Assembly: GCA_009773765.1 (NCBI GenBank) | Contig: WTWZ01000003.1 | Location: forward strand, 1-64,000 | DNA from: Prolixibacteraceae bacterium | GTDB taxonomy: Bacteria; Bacteroidota; Bacteroidia; Bacteroidales; Prolixibacteraceae | Reading direction: 5' to 3' | DNA: 64,000 nt | In this document: positions 56,177 through 64,000 of the stretch, piece after piece | Position numbering within the stretch: position 1 is the first letter of the stretch | How the letters are laid out: each line of letters begins with the position of its first letter | Made by a program: the position numbers and the translations under genes | Notes under the pieces: model-generated | The model's database searches: none | The model's input: only the letters and a program-made list of their open reading frames with translations | Told to the model about the DNA's origin: nothing

Positions 56177-57118
56177 TCAAAATGAGGGCCTGTATTTTTC
56201 ATCGGTTTCCAACAACCCAAGGTAACTAATGAAACGGGATTTTGCAATTTCATTTTTTTCAACAGCAACTTTTACAGCACATCCCGGTTCGTGGGTATGC
56301 GAACAATTGTTGTACTGACAACGGCCAGAGATTTTAAAAACCTCGGGAAAATAATGGGAAATTTCCCAGGGTTCCATTTCGAGCATTCCAAAAGCTTTTA
56401 TCCCTGGTGTATCGATGATGTAACCTCCAATACTGATTTTGTAAAGTGTTGAGTACGTTGTGGTATGTTTGCCGGTGTTATGGATGTCGGAAATATCCAT
56501 TGTTTTCAATTTCAATCCGGGTTCAAGTATATTTATTAGTGTAGATTTGCCAACACCACTGTGACCGTTAAAAACATTTATTTTGTTTTTAAGAGCTTCT
56601 TTTAATTCTTCAATTCCGTGCAAAGTTGTTGCTGAAGTAGTGATGCACTGATATCCAATTTTGGTGTAAATGTCAATTAATGAGTTTAATTCATTTAGTT
56701 GTTCCTCAATAAGCCGATCGATTTTATTGAAAACAATTAGAACCGGAATGCGATAAGCTACTGCAGATGCGAGATAACGATCAATAAAAGTTGTGGTTGT
56801 AACCGGATAAGTAAGTGTAACTACTAAAACAGCCTGATCAATATTGGCAGCAATGATATGCGATTGTTTTGAGAGGTTTTGTGACCGGCGTATGATGTAA
56901 TTCTTCCTTTCTGAAATTGAGGTAATTAACCCAATATTTTTATCTTTCGAAGTACTTTGAACAGAGAATTGGACCCGATCGCCAACAGCTACCGGATTAG
57001 TACTTTTTATATCCTTAATCCGGAATTTTCCTTTTATTTTACAATCAAATAATTCACCAATATCCGACTCCACTGTAAACCAGCTACCTGTAGATTTTAT
57101 AACTAATCCTTGTTTCAA
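56177..57118 (-). CDS. rsgA: Ribosome small subunit-dependent GTPase A
   Basis: 313 residues. Circularly permuted GTPase order: NKID (G4), then P-loop GHSGVGKSTLI, then DTPGIK (G3). An OB-fold precedes and a zinc knuckle follows (CQYNNCSHTHEPGC). It helps mature the 30S subunit. The start is TTG 57118, giving MKQGLVIKSTGSWFTV, which matches family N-termini. Confidence 0.95.
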   Translation of the reverse strand: MKQGLVIKSTGSWFTVESDIGELFDCKIKGKFRIKDIKSTNPVAVGDRVQFSVQSTSKDKNIGLITSISERKNYIIRRSQNLSKQSHIIAANIDQAVLVVTLTYPVTTTTFIDRYLASAVAYRIPVLIVFNKIDRLIEEQLNELNSLIDIYTKIGYQCITTSATTLHGIEELKEALKNKINVFNGHSGVGKSTLINILEPGLKLKTMDISDIHNTGKHTTTYSTLYKISIGGYIIDTPGIKAFGMLEMEPWEISHYFPEVFKISGRCQYNNCSHTHEPGCAVKVAVEKNEIAKSRFISYLGLLETDEKYRPSF

Positions 57119-57152
57119 AGTTTAATGTTTTGTGTAAAAGTAGCCATTTTAG

Positions 57153-58181
57153 TTATTCCCAGTTTAAAATTATTTTACCACAATTTCCTTGTTCCATAAT
57201 TTCAAACGCTTTCTGAAATTCGTCGGCAGGAAACCGGTGAGTAATAACCGGAGTAATATCCAGACCTGTAGTCAGCATCATTTCCATTTGGTACCAGGTT
57301 TCGTACATTTCGCGTCCGTAAATGCCTTTTAGTGTTAACCCTTTAAAAATGAGCTTACTCCAGTTAATTTGGGTATTTTGAGGCAGTAAACCAAGTAAAC
57401 TGATTTTCCCGCCATTGTACATGTGGTTTACCATGTCGTTAAACGCTGCCGGCGAACCTGAACATTCAAGGCCAATATCAAAACCAGCCACCATTTCGTG
57501 TTTTGCCATTGCCTCTTTTATGCTTTCCCTGGTTGGGTCAATTACACGGGTTGCTCCCATTTTACGGGCCAATTCACGGCGGTATTCACTTAAATCGGTA
57601 CCAATAATGTTACGCGCACCTGAAAACTTACAAATAGCTGCAGCCATTGCTCCAATCGGGCCTCCAATTCCGGTTATTAATACATCTTCGCCCAGCAGCG
57701 GAAAAGAAAGCGCAGTATGTGTTGCATTTCCTAGGGGATCCATTATAGCCATCATTTCGTCGGAAATGCGGTTATCAATGTGTAAAACATTTTTAGCGGG
57801 TACCGAAATATATTCGGCAAAACCCCCATTTCGCTGAACTCCGATTCCGATGGTGTGGTCGCAGATGTGTTGCCGGCCACGGCGGCAGTTCCGGCAAAAT
57901 CCGCACGAAATGTGGCCTTCAACGGTAACCCGTTCGCCAACTTGAACCCTGTCAACTTCAGAACCTGTTTCAACAACTGTTCCCATATACTCATGGCCAA
58001 TAATAACAGGTGTTTTTATGGTTTGTTGCGCCCATTCGTCCCATTTGTAAATGTGTAAATCGGTGCCACAAATAGCCGATTTTTTTATTTTCAGCAAAAC
58101 ATCGTTTGGACCAATTGCCGGAATCGGAACTTCTTCCATCCAAATTCCCTTTTCAGGTTTACTTTTTACTATTGCTTTCAC
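57153..58181 (-). CDS. tdh: L-threonine 3-dehydrogenase
   Basis: 342 residues, GTG start. Catalytic zinc site Cys38, His63 and Glu64 (CGTDLHIY, IGHEYMG); structural zinc Cys93, Cys96, Cys99 and Cys107. Cofactor fold ITGIGGPIGAMAAAIC and TDLSEYR. It oxidises threonine to 2-amino-3-ketobutyrate. No ketobutyrate-CoA ligase gene is next to it. Other medium-chain dehydrogenases are possible, but the match to Tdh motifs is good. Confidence 0.92.
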   Translation of the reverse strand: MKAIVKSKPEKGIWMEEVPIPAIGPNDVLLKIKKSAICGTDLHIYKWDEWAQQTIKTPVIIGHEYMGTVVETGSEVDRVQVGERVTVEGHISCGFCRNCRRGRQHICDHTIGIGVQRNGGFAEYISVPAKNVLHIDNRISDEMMAIMDPLGNATHTALSFPLLGEDVLITGIGGPIGAMAAAICKFSGARNIIGTDLSEYRRELARKMGATRVIDPTRESIKEAMAKHEMVAGFDIGLECSGSPAAFNDMVNHMYNGGKISLLGLLPQNTQINWSKLIFKGLTLKGIYGREMYETWYQMEMMLTTGLDITPVITHRFPADEFQKAFEIMEQGNCGKIILNWE

Positions 58182-58254
58182 TTTCTTATGATTTTAAAGG
58201 GGCAATTTACTTCAAATTGAAAAATCAAATGATAACTAAAATCAGAAAATAGGA

Positions 58255-59481
58255 TTATAAATTCTGCTGTATGAAATACTTTTGGGAAATAAATTTTATG
58301 GGATACCAGGAAGCAAAAAACCCGATGAGCAAAACAACCGATAAAATCAGAATAATATCGGTAAAAACAATTTTTACCGGATATGCTGAAATCAGGAACG
58401 ATCCGGTGCTGGGAAGCGGAATAATTTCGAATTGAATTTGAACCCAGCAAACAAACAACCCAAGTAACGCGCCAATAATTGCCCCGGCAATTGAAATCAG
58501 CCAGCCCTCGAAAAGAAATATCTGTCCGATTGTTTTCGGGGAAGCGCCCATACTGCGAAAAATATGGATATCCTCCTTTTTATCGATAATCAACATTGAA
58601 AGGCTGCTTAAAATGTTAAATGAAGCAATGATCAAAATGAAAACCAAAATCAGGTAAGCGGCCCATTTCTCCGATTGCATCGTTTTATAAATCAGGTCGC
58701 GTTGCTGGAATTTGTTTTTCACGTGGAACTGGCCGCCAAGGATTTTTTCAACCTCTTTTTGTACTTTTTTTTGGTTTACATCTGGACTGATTCCGAGTTC
58801 AACAGTTGAAATCAACTGGTTACTTTCAAATAAATCAGCTGCAAATTTCCGTGAAACTATGATGTATTTTGAGTCGATTTCCTCTAGAACAGAAAAAACG
58901 CCCGAAGTGAAAATATAATTATGATTAATTGCACGGGCCGGATTAACTGAAACCTGTTTGCCCTTTTTCGGCACATAAACCATAATGTGGTCAGTAAATT
59001 CTGGCCTCACGCCAAGGTTATATGCAACACCTTGTCCAACAACGGCATAGTTGATACCCTGATCTTCAAGGATGAATTTTCCATCTATAATTAAACTGTC
59101 AATGCCGGTGTATTGCGTGTAATTTTCAGGAACTCCTTTAACAATTGCCGGGTAAATCTGGGTCCCATACTTTAACAAAGCCACATCTTCAATAATTTCG
59201 GCGTAATGAACAACACCAGGCAAATTCTTTACTTCATCAAACTCAAATTCATAAGGATCAAACATTTTACCTTCAACTGGTGTAATTTTTAAATCGGGGT
59301 CGAAACTGCTGAAAAAGGTATCGATTAATATACTGAACCCATTAAAAACAGAAAGAACAATCACCAGCGCCATTGTTCCAACAATGATTCCCCCAACCGA
59401 AATGGCCGAAATAATGTTGATGATGTTCTGTTTCTTTTTTGAAACCAAATATCTTTTTGCTATGAAAAACGGTAAATTCAA
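58255..59481 (-). CDS. LolC/LolE-type ABC transporter permease (FtsX family)
   Basis: 408 residues. An N-terminal helix (about 22-46, IISAISVGGIIVGTMALVIVL), a large periplasmic MacB-like region, then three helices and the FtsX core (HIFRSMGASPKTIGQIFLFEGW). This is the permease layout of lipoprotein-releasing systems that shed lipoproteins from the inner membrane. The ATPase partner is not adjacent. TTG start (MNLPFFIAKRYL), as no ATG precedes it. Confidence 0.9.
   Translation of the reverse strand: MNLPFFIAKRYLVSKKKQNIINIISAISVGGIIVGTMALVIVLSVFNGFSILIDTFFSSFDPDLKITPVEGKMFDPYEFEFDEVKNLPGVVHYAEIIEDVALLKYGTQIYPAIVKGVPENYTQYTGIDSLIIDGKFILEDQGINYAVVGQGVAYNLGVRPEFTDHIMVYVPKKGKQVSVNPARAINHNYIFTSGVFSVLEEIDSKYIIVSRKFAADLFESNQLISTVELGISPDVNQKKVQKEVEKILGGQFHVKNKFQQRDLIYKTMQSEKWAAYLILVFILIIASFNILSSLSMLIIDKKEDIHIFRSMGASPKTIGQIFLFEGWLISIAGAIIGALLGLFVCWVQIQFEIIPLPSTGSFLISAYPVKIVFTDIILILSVVLLIGFFASWYPIKFISQKYFIQQNL
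58715..58730. promoter_or_regulatory. Weak second parS-like sequence
   Basis: TTTTTCACGTGGAACT keeps the CACGTG core and one full arm; its complement AGTTCCACGTGAAAAA differs from the consensus at two positions, one of them a key contact. It lies inside the LolC/E gene, 5.2 kb from the good site. Confidence 0.3.
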
Positions 59482-59533
59482 CGCGCTAAATTTGAAATGA
59501 AACCGAAAGATTTGACTAAAAATTGAATATTGT

Positions 59534-59878
59534 TTATGATTTTAAGAGTTTATTGATGTTATCGATGTAATCGAGGCTGTCATCAATATAGAATTCAAGT
59601 TCAGGAATCACTCGCAGGGATTTTCCTAATTTTCTGCCCAATTCGCCTCTTAACTGTTTGTTTATCAGTTCAATTTCTTTTAGAATTTCTGCGGAAAACC
59701 CCGATGGGAATATGCTTAAATAAACCCTTGCTATCCCTAAATCTTTGGTAACCCGGACCACAGTCACGCTGATTAATTTTCCGGTGAATTTGGTTTTGTT
59801 TACTTTTAATAAAATATCGGCCATTTCGCGTTGAATGAGCCGCGAGATTTTACTTTGCCGTGTACTGAGTTCTTCCAT
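59534..59878 (-). CDS. rbfA: 30S ribosome-binding factor RbfA
   Basis: 114 residues. The KH-like fold shows RLIQREMADIL at the start, GIARVYLSIF and LRGELGRKLGKSLRVIPELEF at the end. It binds pre-30S subunits for cold-type maturation of 16S rRNA. Same strand as the LolC/E gene and 52 nt upstream of it, so probably one operon. Confidence 0.94.
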   Translation of the reverse strand: MEELSTRQSKISRLIQREMADILLKVNKTKFTGKLISVTVVRVTKDLGIARVYLSIFPSGFSAEILKEIELINKQLRGELGRKLGKSLRVIPELEFYIDDSLDYIDNINKLLKS

Positions 59879-59906
59879 CGGTATATTTTTAATGTGTTAA
59901 ACGGCT

Positions 59907-59914
59907 CAAAATTA
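59907..59914 (-). promoter_or_regulatory. -7 box candidate of rbfA
   Basis: Minus-strand TAATTTTG matches TAnnTTTG, 29 nt before the rbfA ATG. A -33 TTG is not found at the normal distance. Confidence 0.35.
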
Positions 59915-59994
59915 CAGAAAATGCACGAAACAGGCACGATTTTAACCCAAGTGAACCTGTTTTAAAATGTTAAACTGGAAACGATTTGCTGAAT

Positions 59995-61515
59995 TTATCT
60001 CTGAACCGTGCTTTTAAAGGCGTTTTGCAAATCCTCATCGGGTTTTATGATGTTGTAATTTTCCCAGAAACCGGGGTCATAATTGTTTATCATTTCAACA
60101 AAAATGTCGCGTTGTGTAAACGATTCATCGCGTTCAAACCTTCGCAGTCCAGTATCATTAATATCTGTTATCAGCAAATCAGAAATGCTGTGATATTCAG
60201 AATTAATTTTATTATTTCTGCTGCGTACTTTAAATTTAACCGAGGCTTTTACATTGGCCAAATGCCATTTGTTGTTGTATTGCTGATAGTTAACCGAGTA
60301 ACTGGTAAAAACAGGTTTTGCCTTTACTCCCTTTGGTTTCTTTTTAATCATCACACTTTCGGCATTTTTTAAAGCGCTTTTACTAAATGCGAAACCGACA
60401 TGTACCACAGCAAATGTTTCACGGTGAACATACATTTCGCCAATAAAACCGTGTTTGCTGAAATCGGGAACAGGTTTGAATTCGAGTATATAAACCGGAT
60501 TATCGTTGTACCAGATTACTTTGCTTATATTGTACTGGTATGAATTCTGGTATTCCTGGTCGATAAAACTTTCAAGGGTTTTTACCACATCGAGTTTTGT
60601 TATGGTAAAAGGCCCTCCCTGTAATTTAAAATTGAGCCATTGAAATGGTTTTACGTCGGGGCTGCGGCGGCCCTTTATAATGCGTACCAAATCGCTTCGC
60701 AATGTGTTTGTGTAGGGCGCTTTTAAAATTTCAATTACAGCCTCCGATACACTTATATAGTTATTGTCCTGTTTCACTGTTTCACGATAAAACGCGGTCA
60801 TTAACTTCGAATCGTCACTATAATTTACAGTTAAGTTGTCCCTGATGTTTTGGAGCAGTTTTTCAGGAGTTGTGGCAACCACTCTTACTTCTTTAATTCG
60901 GATTGAAACCGGGCTCATTTCAATAATTTCTTCATCTAAAATTTTGTAGGCCGGCATCAATAACTGTGCGTAACCCATACAGGAAAAAACGATAGTGTCG
61001 CGTATGAAACCGGGATGGATTTTTAGCAGAAAATTGCCATCAGCGTTTGAGATTGTTCCAATGGGCTTATTCAGCAATGAAACTGAAGCATATTTAATTG
61101 GGTCCTCTTTTTTTGTATCAATAATAGTTCCTGAAAGGAAGAAATATTTTACCGGAATAGAATCTGATTCAATATTATCAGGCAGTTTCAATTCGGTAAT
61201 TTTCGCAATAATTACCTGGTTTTCCAGTTCAATAAACTTAAATTCTTTGGGGTTAAATAGTTCGTTTAAAACATTATACAACGATTTTCCGGTAGCTTCG
61301 ATGCTGTATTTTTGGTTTGAATTTAAAATGGATGCGTCGTATGAAAAGAAAACGCCGGCCTGCCAGCTAATCTGGTCGAGAATGGAATTAATGGGTTGGT
61401 TTTTCTGGCTTATTGTAACCCGGTTTTCAAAAACAGAGCCATTCTGCTGCTGTGCTTTTATCGAAACTGACAGCAACAGAATGGCAATTAATATGACAAT
61501 GATTTGTTTGTACAT
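59995..61515 (-). CDS. STN and carboxypeptidase-regulatory domain protein
   Basis: 506 residues with a signal peptide (IIVILIAILLLSVSIKAQ). Residues 31-105 are an STN-like domain (PINSILDQISWQAGVFFSYD, then LYNVLNELF). Residues 127-190 form a CarboxypepD_reg-like domain (SGTIIDTKKEDPIKYASVSL). The long C-terminus has no TonB-dependent barrel or plug motif and ends in FWENYNIIKPDEDL. Start ATG shares a base with the stop of the STN protease gene (TAATG). It may act in the FecR pathway; function unproven. Confidence 0.82.
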   Translation of the reverse strand: MYKQIIVILIAILLLSVSIKAQQQNGSVFENRVTISQKNQPINSILDQISWQAGVFFSYDASILNSNQKYSIEATGKSLYNVLNELFNPKEFKFIELENQVIIAKITELKLPDNIESDSIPVKYFFLSGTIIDTKKEDPIKYASVSLLNKPIGTISNADGNFLLKIHPGFIRDTIVFSCMGYAQLLMPAYKILDEEIIEMSPVSIRIKEVRVVATTPEKLLQNIRDNLTVNYSDDSKLMTAFYRETVKQDNNYISVSEAVIEILKAPYTNTLRSDLVRIIKGRRSPDVKPFQWLNFKLQGGPFTITKLDVVKTLESFIDQEYQNSYQYNISKVIWYNDNPVYILEFKPVPDFSKHGFIGEMYVHRETFAVVHVGFAFSKSALKNAESVMIKKKPKGVKAKPVFTSYSVNYQQYNNKWHLANVKASVKFKVRSRNNKINSEYHSISDLLITDINDTGLRRFERDESFTQRDIFVEMINNYDPGFWENYNIIKPDEDLQNAFKSTVQR

Positions 61516-63080
61516 TAAAACAGCTTTTTCAGATCGAATGAAGTTTCATATTCAACGCCTTCGCGCAAATATTTTACCTTAATTTTTTTGTTTTCCTTAC
61601 TTTGAAGCAATAGGTTTATATCGTTTAATTCAAGCGCATCCCTGCGGTTGTTGTTCAACGATAAAATCTGGTCGTTTTCTTGCAGTCCGGCCAAAGCTGC
61701 CGGCGAGTTTTCACGAATATTGGTTATGGTAAAAATGGGCAACCCGGGCATTGGGTTTATTATTTCCATTCCGCTCATGTTGTAATTAAAATCGTCTTTT
61801 AATTTATGGTTTGGGCGCAAGGTTAAACGGCTGTTTCTGTAGTCAACAGTAACATAAAACCTGCGTAAAATTTCAGCCCCAAGTGTTCCGTTCCTGTTGT
61901 TTGAAGTAATTAACTGTTCAATCAATTCGGAGTCGGGAAAAGCAACAATAGGTTGCGGTAAAATAAGCGGTCCCACCCAAATTCCGTCAATACGCCCTTT
62001 TATGCCATATAAGTCGCCACTTAATCCGCGCCCGATAAATGTTTCGATATGGATTTTCGGGTACGTAATACGGTCGTCCGATTTTTCCGAGAGCCAGATT
62101 GCATCGCTCGCACCAGTATCAACCAACAGTTTTACCGGCACTTTGTTATCATCTTCGGTTAAAATGCTTGTGTTCACAAAAGGTTTGTTTCCATCGAAAT
62201 GCAAAGGCATAATTATGTCTTTTTTCCGATCGCGATATTTATAATACTCGGGTTTGTGAAGCTTTAATTTTTCGTCTATGTAATCAATTTCAACGATGTA
62301 ATCTTTAAAAAGGTTAAACCCGATTAAACCATGCACAGGTATTCCGAGTATGTGCGAAATCTGGAAATTCTCATCAATAATCATCTGAACTTCCTGGTTT
62401 TGGGCAGTTAATCCCTTTATATTTATTGTGTTATTGGCCGAGCGGTAAGCAGTAAGTTCCACACCTTCGCCTAAACCTTTTATTTTTACCGGCATCAAAT
62501 AATTCAGGTTTAACTTGTTAACAAAGGGCAATTCGGTAATTATCGGGTATCTTACCCCTGTATCCAAAATAAAGTTCAATGTGTCTGATTCATTTATGGT
62601 TACCGGAATAATGATGAGATTACTTGATGATTTGAACGGAATGGTAATCGATTTATTCCTCGGATTATCGAATAAAAATCCCCGGTTGTTGACAAAATAC
62701 TGTCCCGGACTATCACCGTATTGCATACTCTTGTCAAGCGGGACATATTCGCGTACAACCAGAATATTGTCTTCTATTTCGAAAAGCAGGTAATAATCGT
62801 TCATTAATTTATCGAGTACAAATTTAACCGGTTTGTTCGACACATTAATACTCACTTTTTTGTTTGCCAGCACATCGGAGTTGTACTTGTAATCGATGTT
62901 CAGGTACTTGCAAATTTTCTCGATTACGCTCGACAGCGATTCGTCTTCAACCGAAATACTGATATTTTGGTCGAGTGCAGCCGATTTTGTATCCTGTGCA
63001 AATTGCATTTTTGGGACAAAAACCAGCATTAATGCTGCAATTAGCATTGAAATTCTAATATTGTTTACTATTGTTTTCAT
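61515..63080 (-). CDS. STN-domain aspartyl protease with PDZ domain
   Basis: 521 residues. Signal peptide 1-28, STN domain about 38-110 (LSSVIEKICKYLNIDYKY, then VKFVLDKLM), two retropepsin-like lobes with Asp173-Thr-Gly and Asp321-Thr-Gly (FILDTGVRYP and LLVDTGASDA), and PDZ about 437-520 (FTITNIRENSPAALAGL, NDQILSLNN). Predicted periplasmic or membrane-facing protease. It sits 8 nt after the FecR stop, where a TonB receptor normally stands. Confidence 0.87.
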   Translation of the reverse strand: MKTIVNNIRISMLIAALMLVFVPKMQFAQDTKSAALDQNISISVEDESLSSVIEKICKYLNIDYKYNSDVLANKKVSINVSNKPVKFVLDKLMNDYYLLFEIEDNILVVREYVPLDKSMQYGDSPGQYFVNNRGFLFDNPRNKSITIPFKSSSNLIIIPVTINESDTLNFILDTGVRYPIITELPFVNKLNLNYLMPVKIKGLGEGVELTAYRSANNTINIKGLTAQNQEVQMIIDENFQISHILGIPVHGLIGFNLFKDYIVEIDYIDEKLKLHKPEYYKYRDRKKDIIMPLHFDGNKPFVNTSILTEDDNKVPVKLLVDTGASDAIWLSEKSDDRITYPKIHIETFIGRGLSGDLYGIKGRIDGIWVGPLILPQPIVAFPDSELIEQLITSNNRNGTLGAEILRRFYVTVDYRNSRLTLRPNHKLKDDFNYNMSGMEIINPMPGLPIFTITNIRENSPAALAGLQENDQILSLNNNRRDALELNDINLLLQSKENKKIKVKYLREGVEYETSFDLKKLF

Positions 63081-63088
63081 TTTATTAT

Positions 63089-64000
63089 TTAATTGTTTAA
63101 ACGGTTCGAAAAAATATATTGTTCATTCTCAACTTTTAACTCCAGGTTAAATGTGAGCCCAACAACATTCAAAATAAATTCAATTGGTTTTTTGTCGAAT
63201 TGAGCGTTGAGTTTTAAATCATTTAGCTGTGGGTCAGCCACATTAATATCAACATGATAGGTTTTTTCCAAACACCGGAATACTTCATTCAGAGGGGTTT
63301 CGTCAAATATAAAATCGCGGGTTTTCCAGGCCAGGTAATTCGGGTTTCTGTTTTCCGATTTTTCCAGTACACTGCTTTTATTGAAAAAAGTACATTTTTC
63401 ACCGGGAACCAGAAAAACCCCGTTCTTATTGGTTATTGTTTCGTTATATTTACTGAGTACATGTACTTTGCCTGTTTCAACGACCACTTCAACAGTTTCG
63501 GTTTCGGGGTAAGCGCAAACGTTAAACGTTGTTCCAATTACTTTAACCAGCGCATTTCCGGCGTTAATAACAAACGGTTTTTCAGCATTGGGTTTTACAT
63601 CGAAAAATGCTTCTCCCTCAATGGTAACTTCCCTTGTATCTCCCTTAAAATGTTTCGGGAAAACCAGTTTCGAGTTACTGTTTAACGCAACCACCGACCC
63701 GTCGGGCAGTATATACTCATTAATAACCTGGGTTGGTGTCGAAATAATTTCGCTGTAAACTTCGATTATGTTATTTCTGAAACCAAAATAATATCCGGCA
63801 GAACCCAGTAAAACAGCAAACACGATTATTGCAGCATATTTATAAAAACGTGTAACAACCTCCTTTCTGACATTTTTGCGCTGAATAACTTTCATTTGCG
63901 TCGGGTTTATTATTGCGCTGATATTTTCCCAGCCAAACTTCGAATTAAAACTTCCTGCTTTGTAATAAGCATCAACAGAATCGAGCATTTTCCGGCTTTG
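63089..64000 (-). CDS. FecR family anti-sigma factor (N-terminus outside window)
   Basis: The frame remains open past the right edge, so the first residues are missing; 303 residues are visible. One membrane helix (FYKYAAIIVFAVLLGSAGYY) precedes the FecR domain (EYILPDGSVVALNSNSKLVF, EGEAFFDVK, FVINAGNALVKVIGTTFNV, ETGKVHVLS) and a DUF4974 C-terminus (TPLNEVFRCLEKTYHVDINV). It would bind an ECF sigma factor encoded further upstream. The two STN genes follow on the same strand. Confidence 0.9.
   Translation of the reverse strand, partial: QSRKMLDSVDAYYKAGSFNSKFGWENISAIINPTQMKVIQRKNVRKEVVTRFYKYAAIIVFAVLLGSAGYYFGFRNNIIEVYSEIISTPTQVINEYILPDGSVVALNSNSKLVFPKHFKGDTREVTIEGEAFFDVKPNAEKPFVINAGNALVKVIGTTFNVCAYPETETVEVVVETGKVHVLSKYNETITNKNGVFLVPGEKCTFFNKSSVLEKSENRNPNYLAWKTRDFIFDETPLNEVFRCLEKTYHVDINVADPQLNDLKLNAQFDKKPIEFILNVVGLTFNLELKVENEQYIFSNRLNN

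Overview
The window is chromosomal DNA from a Bacteroidota bacterium, most likely of the Bacteroidales/Marinilabiliales type; that placement is inferred. The evidence is a PorP/SprF-type outer-membrane protein beside a giant HYR-domain surface protein (type IX secretion/gliding style), FecR with a DUF4974 tail, STN domains, DUF4143, DUF4175, DUF4292 and DUF6787 proteins, and promoter motifs of the form TAnnTTTG. I see 53 protein genes, two of them cut by the window edges, and no rRNA, tRNA, CRISPR array or insertion sequence.

Layout. 1-4386 (-): the N-terminal 1,016 residues of a secreted adhesin and its PorP/SprF partner. 5178-8338: a GH3-family protein, a deoxynucleoside kinase and a PfkB sugar/nucleoside kinase whose C-terminus runs antisense into its neighbour. 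8653-13033 (-): two DUF4143 ATPases flanking an amidohydrolase lipoprotein; the second has a perfect 15-bp inverted repeat in front of it. 13338-25650 (+): a small membrane protein and then a complete heme pathway in one direction (hemA-C-D-B-L-E-N-PPOX-DUF6787-hemF-hemH-small membrane protein). 25712-26023 holds a partial tandem duplication of the 3' end of the next gene. 25926-34520: GH2 beta-galactosidase, semialdehyde dehydrogenase, OsmC, a Crp/Fnr regulator, a methyltransferase and KatG. 34596-38922 (-): a dut-TPR-DUF4292-EnvC envelope operon. 39035-47038: HemW, VanZ, an Rrf2-LutB-RpiB-flippase operon, glutamine cyclotransferase, RuvB and a lone response regulator. 47475-55842 (+): DUF4175 protein, RsbW-like ATPase, ybeY, mnmG, apt and uvrC, with a parS-like ParB site between mnmG and apt. 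56177-59878 (-): rsgA, tdh, a LolC/E-type permease and rbfA. 59995-64000 (-): a FecR anti-sigma factor followed by two STN-domain proteins, one a double-DTG aspartyl protease with a PDZ domain.

How it fits together. Heme made by the central operon could supply KatG and respiratory cytochromes; both an oxygen-independent (HemN) and an oxygen-dependent (HemF) coproporphyrinogen oxidase are present, which suits changing oxygen. OsmC, Crp/Fnr and KatG are a plausible redox/peroxide neighbourhood. The parS-like site next to mnmG suggests that this part of the chromosome lies in the origin-proximal domain. The most unusual unit is the right-edge FecR locus, where the usual TonB receptor is replaced by STN-domain proteins of other types.
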